Shown piece by piece: positions 1 to 12,800 of a DNA stretch of 64,000 bases; within the stretch, counting starts at the first letter, position 1; every line of letters begins with the position of its first letter. This stretch comes from Rhododendron vialii (taxonomy: Eukaryota > Streptophyta > Magnoliopsida > Ericales > Ericaceae). The stretch lies in contig NC_080565.1 in the NCBI RefSeq assembly GCF_030253575.1, forward strand, positions 3,630,001-3,694,000, given 5' to 3'. The notes under the pieces were generated by a model. That model was not told the DNA's origin and did not search any database. It saw only the letters and a list, made by a program, of their open reading frames with translations. Position numbers and translations under genes: made by a program.

Positions 1-470
1 GCCATCAAGGTGGAGAGGTTATGGGAGTTACAGCCGCACACATCAATACGTCTATTGATTGTGATGCATTCGGATACAACGAACCCGGGACCGGTTGACT
101 CGGAAGACCCTCCAGAAATCCCGGTTTCATTCATCCGAAATTCTGTAAAATTTCCAACACAATTTTCTGCTGATGGCAACCCAAATGGCTGAGGATGAGA
201 GAGGAGTTAAGAAGATGGGAGCCACCATGGCCTCCCAAGTCAACAGAAGATACCCAGCCCTTGTGTCTAGTCTAAAGCCTTGATTGATTCTTATGATCGA
301 AGAGTCAATTAACTTGCACATTCTTAGTTTCAAACTGTAGAATTTGAAAGAAATCTCTATTGAAAATTGAAAAGTAAAGCTTAAAGGCTGGCAATGACCG
401 ACGTAGAACATGAAAATTGAAAAGTAAGCTACACTTCCAAGTCCTCCTCCACCAATCACCATATTTCCAA
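1..470. other. No gene recognised
   Basis: AT-rich sequence with only short open frames that lack splice-site support. I see no convincing gene or repeat boundary here. Confidence 0.4.
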
Positions 471-1620
471 CGGTTGACTTTGAACAAAGAAAACTCTATT
501 GATATGAATGGAGGCTTAGCTATACAATTTTCAAAAATGGCAGGCCGGCCAATTCTCATTTCCTTTCCTAAAATTAAGCTTTCAATGCTTTTGTGCAGGA
601 GGGTACGAAGCTTCTAAAAAACCATCCCGATCATGTGGGGAAGTTGGCCTTTCATAAGAGTTTGATTGAAAGTTGGCCTTTAATTCATATGAACGAAGGC
701 TCAATGTTCACCATGGTAGCAAGCTTTCATGACACAACTCTCGATTGGGCAATTCATGGGGTTTCTTTTCGTGGTTATGAAACTTGACTTCTAACTTAAA
801 CATGATTTTTAGAGTCCTTCTAACAAACCAGTTTATTCGAATATCGGTAACTTGATCGATTGGTTCAATTTTGTCCCTGCGCATTCCGGGACAAAAAACA
901 ATCAAGCCCTTCCTGGTATTAGAATGAGCTGCTTTTTCATAGGACCTTGAAACGATAATTTAAACAAATTAAAAGGCTCTGATTATTAATTTGGCACTCC
1001 GAAATGGGCCCCATACAATATAGTGTACACCAAATGGTGAACCCATAGTTTCTCACCAGATTCGTTTAGCAAAACATCAAGCGATCGATGAAAAATAAAC
1101 AAAACGTGAAAAAATCAAAGGAAAGAATCTTGTTTTTCTTCTTATTTCGTTAAGTAAGAATGTGTTGGCTCGTGTTGAGGATCTTCTTCTATTCATATTC
1201 GAATTCCACCATAGCATCTCAGTGCTCATGCACCTTGATCATCGATTTCCCAAAATTTCAAGTTATCAATCATTTTTCAGGTTGCATGTATAAAGTTAAA
1301 CAGTGGCTTCGCATATACACATAATGATGTCTCTTCTTCGGACCTCGCGAGTAGCAATATGTACATATATGATACAATTTTTATTATTGATGATATAAAA
1401 ATACAAGTGATCCAGACCTTGCTAAACACAAATCTTGCATCCGCCACTGTATAGCGGCATGACAAATTTGCCATGTGCAACGCATATGCCTTCAATAGAT
1501 TAGATGATAGTGGATGAATGACAAATTTGTCATGACCTTGAAGCTGTTGACAAGATGATAGTGGATGAAGTGAAATCACGTGCTGTTTCGTGGAGGAAGG
1601 TTCCCAAGACCCCTGCAAAT
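471..1620. repeat. Segmental duplication, copy 1
   Basis: This stretch matches 14810-17245 in the same orientation. Shared blocks include the region around the Met-rich segment at 690-735, the block 810-1060 (from the 'gagtccttctaa' motif to the 'gtgtacaccaaatgg' motif) and the block 1430-1615 (tgccatgtgcaacg... to ...ggaggaaggttccca). It is the unfilled copy: it lacks the hAT MITE and the solo LTR found in copy 2, so it preserves both empty insertion sites (CATGACAC at 728-735; the junction near 1431-1437). No protein was recognised. The two copies flank the NBS-LRR gene. Confidence 0.85.
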
Positions 1621-2204
1621 ATCAGGCTAGGTTTGAAATGGGGAATCCCCCAGATTGTGTTTGGCCCAGTTTAGCCTTGTTTTCTGCTAGGCCTGTCTAG
1701 TACACTAGCTTTTTTTTTTAAGAGTAAGAAGTAGGAATGGGCGGGGCGGGGCGGGGATTTCTTGTCAGTGGGTCAATTAGTTACAACATACAAAATCTTT
1801 TTTCTACTTTGTAATAAAAAAAAGTACACTGAAATGTTAAACAAAAAGGAGTTGTACATATAACATATACCTTAATTTACATTTGACCGAACTACACTGA
1901 AAATGCCAACGAAAAATATTTAAGTACCCATCTATACATAACGTACATATGATTGTGCTTATAATTTCATTGTGCACTTAACTATATTTTTTCAGTTTCT
2001 ATTCTTTTCTCTCTGAAATCAAATAAGGTTTAAACTTTCATTTCTTTTCCATAAGTTAAAAATAAACCATAAGATTAGTGTATGCCAAGTCAATGCACAA
2101 GTTAAAAGAGTAACTAAAAAGTCAAAGGAGCAAAACAGTACTATTGATGGGCATTGGTTCAATTTTGCCAAACCTTTGGGCAAGAACATTGGAGTTTAAT
2201 ATAC
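1621..2204. other. Intergenic; short G-quadruplex motif
   Basis: AT-rich and apparently non-coding. At 1739-1756 four G-runs (GGG, GGGG, GGGG, GGGG) are separated by single C residues. This is a compact G-quadruplex consensus. It also resembles the GC-rich subterminal repeats of hAT MITEs, so it may be the surviving end of one. Confidence 0.4.
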
Positions 2205-2349
2205 CTGGGGCAAGTTTCTCAAATTCCCCAAAAATATTACACTTGTCCAAAGGGGTGTATAGCCGCACATGGCGGGGATCTGCAAGCTCCTCCGCAACAC
2301 TCCAAGAGCCTTCCGTAAACTCTATTTCGCATCCATCAGTCCACATAAC
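2205..2349 (-). CDS. Exon-like segment of an unidentified gene
   Basis: A minus-strand open segment of 48 codons sits between a good acceptor (TTTTCAG, exon from 2349) and a good donor (CCAG/GTATATT, exon to 2205). It encodes a peptide beginning VMWTDGCEIEF and including SVAEELADPRHVRLYTP. The composition looks coding, but I do not recognise the family. It lies on the same strand as the exon-like pieces at 6471-7221 and could belong to the same gene. That link is inferred from strand and proximity only. Confidence 0.35.
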
Positions 2350-3430
2350 CTGAAAACCCGTGAAACCCATTACATTCACCAAGTAATTGAATAAAAGAAC
2401 CAAAAGAAAGTATTGGAGGGCTTAAATTAAATGAGTACTATCAACTTCACAATCAAATGGCCTCTAGATGAAACACAGACTTTTTAAGTATTTGAATATA
2501 TAGAACCTATTAATGAGAGAAACCTGATTCTTTGAAGATCTTTAATAGTTTTACCACTTGCGACACTCTTTAGTGGAGATAGGATGGGGTAACAGAAGCT
2601 TGAATCAAGGCATGGAAATTGGTAGGACACTAGAGCCTGGAATAAGAATTTATCAGAGCGTCAAAAAATAATTTTACTTATGTGCTTGTGCAGAGCAGTT
2701 TCTACTTACCCTTTTGCTCCAGATTTCAAGATTAAGAAGAATGAGTTTCCACATAGTAAGTGAAACTGATTACAAATGTTTGGTAAATAGAGAATCGAAA
2801 TCGTAAATATTATTTCTGCACCTAGTTAACAAACATTTCAATTTCCTAACCATTAAGTTGCCTAGCACTGATGTTTAAATACCGACAAATGGCAAATTCG
2901 GAGTAACTCTCTCCTAACCAACAATGATTGAAAATTTGATAGTAACAACCTAAATACTCAAAGTTATAGTAACACAAAATGACCCTAATTAAGGGCAAAA
3001 GCACTTAGTAGTACTAGGTGTGTGAAGAACCACATTTGACCAGTGAACACTTCCAAATGATTTCAAAAGAGCTTTCCAAATGATGTCAAAAGAGCTATGG
3101 CTACCTGAAGTCTAAAGACACTAATTGTTTGACCAAGCACTCCATGCCTAGAGACTTTGATGCTTCTTGTGATTAGTCTGGGCCAAGTACTTTAAACTCA
3201 GAACCCAATAGAAAGCTCAGCAGATTTCAAAACTCAAGGCATTAAGTACACAACTATCATACATTGGCTTGCGGTTGAAATGGAAAAAACAAGGAACATT
3301 TCAGTTATTCAAAGAGTAGATTCTGAAACAGTCTAATACCACGAGAAACATGAAAAGAACTTAATACCTTCGAGTATACCAATGTGAAAGTAGCTTAAGC
3401 ACTTGCATTTTGCCAGTCCTGAGCAACACA

Positions 3431-4204
3431 CTATGAAGCACGGGTACTCCGGAAATGTCACCGTACGCGTACCGGGTACGGGTACGGCGTGGGTACGGGC
3501 TGTACGGCAAAAACGTATCGGGTACGGCAAAATTGTATCAAGTACTTTTGGTAATTTTGGATACGGCACGGGTACGGCAAGGGTACGGCATGGGTACGGC
3601 AAGGGTACGTTTTAGCCCAAAATGAAATTTTTTTCAAAATTTCTGGGATTTTTTGTAAATAATTATAAAATGTGGGCTTATTTTGTAATTTATTTGTCAT
3701 TTATAAACACAATATTAAATGGCCGAGATCTTGGAGATCGATCTAGGGCGCTAAATCGGAAAAAAAAAAATGTAAGTTTTTTTTTTGGTAACTAAAAAAT
3801 GTAAGTTCTCTCTCTCTCTCTGTCTCTCCTCTCTCTTTCTCTCTTTGTCTGTCTCTCTCTTCGTCTCTCTTCTCTTCGTCCCTCTCTCTCTCTATATATA
3901 TATTTTTTATCGATTGAAATAATCTCTCTTTGTATATATGTACGAATATATGCATGTGTAATGTATATGTATATATGTGTCTGAAATTTTGAATACTAAT
4001 AGATATGCAGTAGATATGTATATTTGTACTGATTTTGCTTTTTGTTGGTAAAATAAGTTTCTATTTCATTGTATGCAATAAAAAATAGAAAATAATTATA
4101 TATACATTCGCCGTACCCCCGCCGTACCCGTACCCTACTTTTTTGGGATTTTGCCGTTTTCCGTACCCATACCAGTACCACGTACCGGTACCCGTGCTCC
4201 ATAG
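3431..4204. mobile_element. hAT-type MITE with TACGGG-rich ends
   Basis: The element is 774 bp and is flanked by a perfect 8-bp direct repeat, GCAACACA, at 3423-3430 and 4205-4212. Its ends are inverted repeats: CTATGAAGCACGGGTAC on the left and, on the complementary strand, CTATGGAGCACGGGTAC on the right. The outer 120-180 bp on each side hold many copies of GGTACGG or its complement. The centre is CT-rich (about 3808-3902). An 8-bp target duplication is the hAT hallmark. There is no coding capacity, so it is non-autonomous. Confidence 0.85.
3808..3902. repeat. CT-rich microsatellite inside the MITE
   Basis: Imperfect (CT)n interrupted by TGT and TTC triplets, ending in a short (TA)n. It is the source of a spurious Arg/Glu-rich frame on the minus strand. 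Confidence 0.8.
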
Positions 4205-4212
4205 GCAACACA

Positions 4213-6470
4213 TAATCTTTGTGAACCAAAACGCTCGACCAACTTATTCATTTACATTTATAAACCATGCTCTGCACTTCAACATACAAAATTTTTGACA
4301 TGACAGAGTGAAGAACATCTAATTTGTACTTGAACCGAATTCCATCATAAAACAAAGAAAAATAGGGACCAACAACAATATTCAGTTAATAAATCGCTAC
4401 ATGCTGGAAGTAACAAATCAGACAAATAACTTTGTCAAAATAGGGAAACAAATCAAAGAATGACCAAGGTTTTCTAATAAGACATGTCAAATTAACAGAG
4501 AAAAAAAAAAAGCCTTCGACAACTATTTGCAAAAGAGCAATAATTAGGCACAGTTCTAACACCATTGATTATTAGGTGACTTCAAATAGTTGTAGAAAAC
4601 ATAAACCCCCGAGCATCTGTTACTATCCTACCAAAAATACATGTGGAAAAACCTGTGCTACAAGGCATTTCCTACGATACTATCATGCAACTTTCTGTTG
4701 GCTCAATAGGAAGCTCAATTACAAAGCTACAAGAATACATAGCAGCTGTGTATGATCTCTGCCATGAAATAAAACTTTCTGATTGAAAGCCAAATGCTAA
4801 AAAAGTACAGCTTACTCCCACCTCTTCTTTTGAAATTACTAGAGTGGGAATTTCATTAGAAGAAAGGAACCACATGTATTCCTGGGACTTGGGAGGTCCG
4901 TAGCAAGGTAACTTACACTGATCAATGAACTTTGGTGCTTGAATGATTTGACATCATCAGAATCTAGCAGCTTCTCAAACTCATATGAGAAGCCAAGACA
5001 TGAGGAATTAGTCTTAAGAGCCTAAATCCTGCAAAATAGCATTAAACATTTCACTATAGAGCATAAATGACAATTGGACCGATATATTGGAAATTGGATA
5101 GTTTTCATATCAATATGGCTTTCCTTTTACAAATTCAACAGCTAGAGACTATGGGAGTTACCATCTTAGAAAGAAAAAACAACTCAAAGTTAACTCTCCA
5201 TAAATAGAAAGATAATGTGATTTGAGGCTGGCTATTTGGACATGAAGCCCCAGTCCAACGACTAAAAAGAACGATATTAAGGTCATTATATGTCATGTTT
5301 TTAGGAATGTTGGGAAGATTTACTGAAATTAGGCCTGTCGGCCAATGGACATCATTGGGAAACCAATTTTTGTCGAGCGGATTGCGGGCAAAAGATTTCC
5401 CGTTAACATAATGAATGGAGGACGATAGTGCGGCTGACTTTGAAGGTGGGCAGGGAAGAGTGTTGTACACAGGACAGGAGTACATAGCAAAGTAGAGTAA
5501 GGGCAAGGGGTCACCTGCTCTGAGAACAGGATTGTGGGGGCTGGCTACAAGTCTTGTAAAATGTCATAATTCATCCGTTCAGTTGATCTTGTACGACAAG
5601 CAGAGTTGGGTGGAGGGTAGAATTCTGATGCTATCGCAAGCAACCAGACAGCTGGCTCCATCGTACATCTGCCGCTAATGCAATTTCTGAGGGATTTGAT
5701 GGAAAAGTTGTCTTCGTTTGTGTGTTGGAAGGGGACAGTGCTTTAGTTTCTGAGGGATGTGTTGGTTGGAGGGGGATCACTGTGTGAGGCATGGGATTCA
5801 TCGGGATTGGCAAGGGCACATTCAGAAAGGAAAGAGTAGGAAAACACCTTCGTGTAAAGACGGCTTGGATTGCTCTGCAACTCCATTCTGCAATGCTACT
5901 TTGGCACGAGTCACTTGGATTGCCCTGTTAGACCTCTCGCCTTAAGCAGCCACCATTTGGATGCAGCCTGCAAATCAAATCATTTGATAAAATTCTTTGA
6001 ACACGAAGTGTTTCCATAAAAGAATTCGAAGAAAACAAGAACATGTGAGGGAAAAAATTGCTTTGCCAGAAATGTGAAAGATCGATGTGAGAGAGGAATT
6101 CAAGACCTGATCAATCCTATTAGAGTGAAGCAGTAAAGGAACGCAAGGTGGTTGTGCATTGCTTCTCATTGTTTAGGTGAAAGCTTTAGGACCATAGCAA
6201 GCTGGAAATTCTGTGGCATGCAGCCGCTCGCCACCAACTGATCAAGTTTGCTCGGGACCACTTAATGATACGAGATTTTATGTTGCAACTGCAGTGACAA
6301 TGCATCTGTTAGATTTCGGTTGGTATTGTGTATCCCACGCGGATTAGTGAAGTAATATATCTGAGCTATGCTTAATCCGGGATCGCAAAAATGTTAACCA
6401 AACACTGAATATTTGGATACTCATTCCAGTCAAATAAACGGGCCCATAGTGTATACTAATGTCCTCTTAC
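4213..6470. other. Intergenic or intronic; no gene resolved
   Basis: Minus-strand open frames at 4672-4875 and 5135-5506 have no recognisable domain and no convincing chain of splice sites. The stretch may be introns of the minus-strand gene whose exon-like pieces lie at 2205-2349 and 6471-7221, or simply decayed sequence. Confidence 0.35.
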
Positions 6471-7221
6471 CTGGTGAACTTGTGCCAGCTCGACAAACAT
6501 GGGAGCCAATTCAGTCTCTATGTGTGTAATATTCTCATATCCATTAGCAAGTATTGACCAATCTGTTTAAGAAGTAGCATAGTAAAAGAATAGGAAGCTA
6601 CAATGGGCAGGTCTACCACAAACACAATAAACCATACACAAGGGAGAAGAAGGGAAAAGGACAGGAATAAGACAGTGCATATACATGCTTTCAAGGAAAA
6701 TGCAAAGTGCAGCCGACTGGTTAGTGGTTAAGGTATCACAGTCTGTAGGATTGCTGGATACAATACTGCAGTGGTGATAAAATATTTAGGCCTTTAAATG
6801 TGGTGAATTTTAAAGTGCGGACAACCAAAAAAATAAACTCATCCAAGGCAGAAGAAAGAAAATAAAAAGGAAAACAAGGAGCATAACAAGATAGCAATTT
6901 ATATGTTTGATATATTGCTTTAGAAGGAGCTATGAAAAATAGACCCGGCAATGCTCCTCGACAATACTTGATTGACGAAAAAGGATAATCGATAACGCAT
7001 TAACACTATAATTTCTATCTCAAGATTCTAAGACTAGCTCACCTATTTAACATTATTTCTAGCACCATTTTTGTGCGATCAAACACTGAACTCCTAGATC
7101 AAAAGCCTCAATTTAACCTACCTTAACAAACATTGATTTCTTCAAGAAGCGCTTAGATTGCAAGCTCTCTTTTTTCAATTTGTAGTCAACCAGGTGGCAA
7201 TCATTCTCCAAGAACTCAAGG
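6471..7221 (-). CDS. Two exon-like segments, unidentified gene
   Basis: Two minus-strand segments have coding character and consensus splice sites. Segment 7221-7122 runs from acceptor TTTTAG to donor AAG/GTAGGT and encodes a peptide starting LEFLENDCHLVDYKLKK. Segment 6562-6471 runs from acceptor AAACAG to donor CCAG/GTAAGA and encodes a peptide starting WSILANGYENITHIETELA and ending LAQVHQ. The two are not in phase if joined directly, so an exon is missing between them or the gene is decayed. I do not recognise the protein. The NBS-LRR gene upstream on the same strand has its own stop at 8066, so these are not part of it. Confidence 0.35.
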
Positions 7222-7460
7222 CTAAAACAACTAAATGTGCAGAACAGTGTTAAAAATATATATGAGCAAGTAAGACCTTTGAGAACCCAAGTCATACCAT
7301 GAGTTTGTCAGACAGACTTTGCATACACATTGTCTCAAAGACTCAGGAATCAAAAACACTTAGAAATGGTGCAAAAGGGGCAAAAAAGAAAAAGAAGCCT
7401 CATAGCTAATTTGTTCCCTAGTCTTACAACATTGTGCAAAGAGATACCAGTGCACTTTAA

Positions 7461-7911
7461 TTCAATTCGTAGGATGCGTCATCAAGTTCACCTTGAGAGT
7501 TTTTAGTTTCTAACTGAGTGCTCAGTGAACACAACAGGGTACTAAAACCATTAAAAATCACGGGATTTAAATACATCAGGAGCTAAATAGTTAAGAACTA
7601 CTTTCTTCAACAGAGTTCGCTGTTTATTGTTGCAGAGGCCTCACAAATCGTATCTCCACTACTTTCTTCAACAGGGTTCTAAAACCATTAAAAATGCACT
7701 AGCACATACTTCAATTCAATTCTTAAGATGCGTCATTAACTGGTTCTTGGGAATTTTCAGTTTGTATGTACACTGAGTGGTCAGTTAATCGAAAAACATG
7801 TTACTAAAACCATTTCACTTACAGGATTTAAATACACAAGGAGCTAAATAATTAAGAACTACTTTCTTCAACAGAGTTCGCTGATTTATTGTTGCAGAGG
7901 CCTCACAAATC
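7461..7911. repeat. Diverged tandem duplication (about 190-200 bp units)
   Basis: The block 7461-7649 is repeated at 7715-7911. Shared features include 'gatgcgtcat', 'ggatttaaataca', 'aactactttcttcaacag' and 'gcagaggcctcacaaatc' in the same order. Small insertions and deletions separate the copies, so the duplication is not recent. No coding role is seen. Confidence 0.8.
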
Positions 7912-8181
7912 ATAACGGTTGTAAGATTGAGAGAACACAACCACTTATTGACATTGAAAGACTAATCAGTCTTAAAAAACGCAAACAAAAAGAAGATGCA
8001 GAAATTGGTAAATTACCTGATTGGCAAGGGACTTTCATGCTTTATCTGCATGGAGAGGGTACACTTCAGCTCCACTGTATTTTCCTAGCGTCTGAAAGCC
8101 CAAGTATCACACTAAATAATTAGGTCAGATAAAAATTTCCAAGGATTATTTCACATACGCACATGGACAAGACACACCCGT

Positions 8182-8183
<2 letters not shown>

Positions 8184-8245
<62 letters not shown>
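8184..8245. repeat. (GA)n microsatellite in the NLR 3' intron
   Basis: About 31 dinucleotide units between exons 2 and 3 of the NBS-LRR gene. Read without splicing it gives a false Ser-Leu tail, which splicing at 8283 removes. Confidence 0.95.
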
Positions 8246-8250
<5 letters not shown>

Positions 8251-9039
8251 CAATAAAACATGCAATTCGAAGAATAAAGTTACCTATTTCAATGCATGGA
8301 ATATGAGCAATCTTGTGCCAATCTTCGCCGATTTCCTTTTCGCATCTTTTCTCAAGAAGGGGACAGTTCTTTATCTCCAAATATTTAAGAGATGAAAGGT
8401 TGCCCAGGCACTCCGGCAGAGATTCCAACCCACTGAAATTCCAAATTTCCAAATATATCAAGCCAGAGAGGAGCTCAAGTTGATCGGGGAGAGACTTGAC
8501 CTCTGGCCATCCCCATAAACTTAGATGGCACCATAGTGGTGATGCAGCACTTGTGGAGGGCCAGGGGAAATATCTGTACTCCGCTCCGAATCCACCTATA
8601 ACCAATCCTTGAAGGCTGGTGGTGCAAAACAGCCCCTCCTCCCAACAACTCCCCCAATTTGGACTGGATACAATAGCCATCTTCTTGAGGGATGTGAGGC
8701 TGCGTAATGCATCTTCTGGATTAATGGGTGTCTGTAACTTTGGACAGCGAAGTAGCAATATATCTACAAGGGTTGGTTGTAGAATCGCGTCCGGCAAAAA
8801 CGTCAACTCCGGGCAATCGCGAATCCAAAGGTGCTGTAGGGATGTCGAGCCGCTGAATGCTGCTTCTGTTTGTCAATTGGACCCAACAGGTTATGGCAAT
8901 GATACGAGTATATTTGTAACACCTCTAGAAACCCTAGGTTTTCTGGTTCGTATTGTTTTTCTCATATTTTTTTCCTTAGTTATTTTCTGATCTCTTCTCT
9001 CTTTCTTTCACAAGTATCAAACAAAGCATTAGGGATTTG

Positions 9040-9800
9040 CTGGAATTTTTTTTAGTTACGGTAAACAAGTTATACCGCATGTCTAAATTATAATAATTTG
9101 TGATTTTTATTATACCAATTTTATATTTTCTAATGCATATTTATGATGCTAGTTACGACTTGTACTTTAAAATTTACCCGTTAAATATGTCATTAGCAGG
9201 TTATCTATAGTTAAAAAAATGTTAATGTAACCATAATTATTCGTACCAGAATCCATAATACTAGTACCCCAACCAAATATATGCGTACAATATCAAAAAT
9301 TAAATAATGCTACCTACAAATGTTATAACAACACCATAAATTGGCATTATCTTACCACAATGAGTCATACAAAAAATTCTTTGACTCATATGATATTCCG
9401 TAACAAAATCAAAATATGTTGTACCAGAATTAACAATTATTATACGCAAGCCAAAAATATTTGTAAAATATCACAAATTATATAAAATAACCACAATTGC
9501 TATGACAACACCTAAAATTGTCATTTTCTTACCACAACGTGTCATATCAAAAGAAAACATATTTAAATACTACAAATTATATAAGAAACCACAATTGTTA
9601 GGACAATACTATAAATTGACATTTTCTTACCACAACGTGTCGTACCAAAGAAAATTGCTTAAAATATTCCGTAATAAGACCAAAATATCTTACACAAAAC
9701 TATTGTCACAATTTAGGGACTTTGTCCACATAAACTTGGGATTAAAATGTTTTATCTCAACGGGAGGGAAATGGCTTACGAACCAAAAATCAGAAAGTTA
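9040..9800. repeat. Diverged AT-rich repeats in the NLR intron
   Basis: Very AT-rich. A unit containing 'taccacaacgtgtc' and 'aaattgacattttctta' recurs with divergence near 9340, 9510 and 9610, along with 'accaaaatat'-like segments. This is intron sequence of the NBS-LRR gene, probably a degraded non-autonomous transposon or minisatellite. No gene is seen. Confidence 0.5.
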
Positions 9801-12800
9801 AATTATGTCCTTCCATCTTAAAGACGAACTAACTTGCTGATCCCATCTCATAACCTTAGTGAACCTCAAGACCTTGGCAACAAGTTATGGTTTAGACAAT
9901 ACCAATCTTATACTATAAACTTTACACAGTATCAGTAACATTCCACCATAAACTGTAAAAGAATTAATTGTTTAGTTGGGGTCAATTATGGTAGTGATTT
10001 CGAGAAAATTGAATGACTTTCGGTGTATATGTTGAAGTAAAATTAATTAAAAGGGGTGGAAAGTAAAGGAAGAGTTTATTTTATCTGCGTGGAGGAAAAA
10101 TGTGTTGGTTTTGTAGGGTATGTGCATGTGAAAGAGATGCACACAAACTGGTGCAATGTGCATAGGTATGTGTGGTCGAATAGCCAAAACTCAAAACGAA
10201 ACAAAATAGTACTAAAATAAGTTAGGGGATGAAAAACTGTCACATTTTTGGATTTCTCCTTGGTGAGTCAACATGATAGTAAGAATAATTTATTTGGTGG
10301 AAGGAATTGAAAAAAAAAAAATACAATTGGAGGAAACTAAAGTTTCGTCCTGCCTGTTCTCAAAAAAAGAAAAGAAAATGATTCTTTTGAGTTTGGTCAT
10401 AATATTGATAAGGGTATTAGTAATTAGAAAATAGGGGAAGTATGGTGGTAAAAATGAGTGGGTGTTCTAATTTCTATTTAGAACTTACGTTTATGGATTG
10501 CACCCAAACAACGCAGAAAATAAAATTAATTCACAAACTCATTCACATGTAAAAACTTTTACGTAAAACTAATTTTTGGTCAAAAATATTTTGCATCAAT
10601 GCAAACCGAGCCTAAAGCAGCAATCTTTGAAATCCACTTCTTCCTGTATCATAAGCTGGGGCAGGCCATACCTCATTTCTTAGTAATTATGCTGGATACA
10701 ACACACTTTAATAAGTAAATGCTGAATGGATAACACATTACCTGGAATAGTTATCAACTTGGGGCAACTCGAGATATCTAACTCATGGAGATGAGGGAAG
10801 CACTCTATCATACTCGTGGCAACAGCAGGCAATGATGAAACGTCTGACCATTCTTCTAGCTGGGGCATATTAGAAAGTTCGAATTTCCTTAACGCTGGAA
10901 ATACTCTTGCAATTGCTACCCCACTACCATCGGAACTACCAACAATCCCTTCATCTGGTCCATAAAACATGGGACCAATACGCTTCAAGTTATGCAAACC
11001 CACCAGTACGATAGATGCAAGATGCGGAAGGTGTCCGAGCGCGGGGACTTGCTCACATAATCTGCAGTCTTTCAACTCAATTTTCACCAAATTTTGAAGC
11101 AAGCGAGCATTTGTACTCATCCACGATGCCCATCTTCTTCCTCCAAAATTTGTAAGAATTAGTCCCTTAACATTCCGGTGAGGCTTGAGTCCTTCCAACA
11201 CATCCTCATGGTTGTTGTTGGACTCTTCAAGGACTTCAGAGTCTCCAAGGTCTCTGTACCAGTGCAATTGAAACTCTTGAATGTTTGATTTCTCTAATAT
11301 TTTAGCCTTCTCTGCTTCTTCCTTGTCTCTCACGTGTTGTAGATCATGCACATGCAATCTACCACTTAGTTTGCTTAAGCTACCCAACTCCTCAATTCTA
11401 TGGCCAATCTCCTTACCCACAACAAAGTATGGTAATGTTTAAAATGATGTCAAATGTCCTATCTTCATTGGCATCAGTTCCCTATTATCATGATCATTAC
11501 CTTCAAGATAGAAATGTCTCAAGCTAACCAAGTTGTGAAAATCTTTTGGAAGCTTTTTTAAAGACCGTGGCAGCTTCAGTGTCTGCAAATTGTAGAGCTT
11601 GGTGATAATATTTGGGACTTTCACAATAGAAGACTTACTGAGGTCAAGGAATCTTAAATGTATAGAGTTAGAAATTGAACAACATTCTTCTTCCACCCCA
11701 GATTTTGCCAAACGCAGAGCACGAATACTCTTAACATCTTTGGTGCGTTGGGGAAGATGTTCCATTAAAAATAGTGTCCTCAGTTTTTCAATATTTTCTT
11801 TTGGAATATCTAACTGTTTTTCTTCCCTTAAAAACAAACACAGATGTTGAACATTAGGATTGTTCTTTACCTCACTAGCTTCCAAAGTCAAACATGTACC
11901 TTGTGATACATGGAGTGCAAGATCGTGTACAAGATCATGCATCTTGCAACTTGTGATATTGTTGTACTCGTCAAATTCCACTTCTTGAAATAATGAATTG
12001 AGCCATAAAATATTAAAATACTCATTGCCTAACTCTTCCATTTCCAACTTGCTTTTTGATGAAGGTTGAAGATATCCTAGACCCATCCAAAGTTGAATCA
12101 ACTCATCCTTTAAAATGACGTGGTCTTTTGGGAAAATAGAACAATATGCAAACGATTGTTTCAAAGATGGTGACAGTAAATGGTCGAAACTAAGCCTCAA
12201 AATTGTAAGAATTCTATTTTTACTTTTTGGGGAACTCCATAGTTCACTCTTCTCGATGGACTCCCAGTCTTGTTCATTCAGCTTCGAGTAAAGTAAACCA
12301 CCTAATACATTTATCGCTAATGGCACGCCCTTACACTTTGCTACCAATCTTCTACCAATATCTAATAAAGTTTGAGTTTCTCTTGGACCTCCATTAGCAA
12401 ATACTTTATTCCTAAACATTGTCCAACAATCCTCTTTCGATAATTCCAACAACTCATGGGTGCAAGACGGTAAATCTTGCAGTGCTTGTATGACTTCCCT
12501 ACTACGGGATGTAACTAAAATTTTGCTTTCCTTAGAGCCACCGATATCTATCAAAGAATTTCTCAGTTCTGACCATAAATCTGGATCCGTATTCCAGACG
12601 TCATCTAATACAAGCAAGTATTTTTTTCCATTAAGTTCTTTTCGAAGCTCTCTCAATACTCCTTGCCTATTTTGTATATTAGATTTCTTTCCTTTAAGAG
12701 ATTCCACCATCTCATTCAATAGCTTATCTACCTGGAACTTATTAGATACACAAATCCACATTCTCTTGTCACTCTTATCACTCATATCACAAAAGTTCTC

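Noticed and set aside
6700..6770. Possible tRNA or SINE from 'actggttagtggttaaggta'
   Set aside because: An A-box-like word is present but no B box follows at the right distance.
2205..8066. Exon-like pieces downstream of the NLR as an integrated decoy domain
   Set aside because: The NLR's last exon (8091-8066) ends with an in-frame TGA right after the typical HIPCIEI terminus, so translation would not reach them.
11420..11441. NLR break as a frameshift
   Set aside because: Codon-by-codon reading shows the two halves are in the same frame; only TAA separates them.
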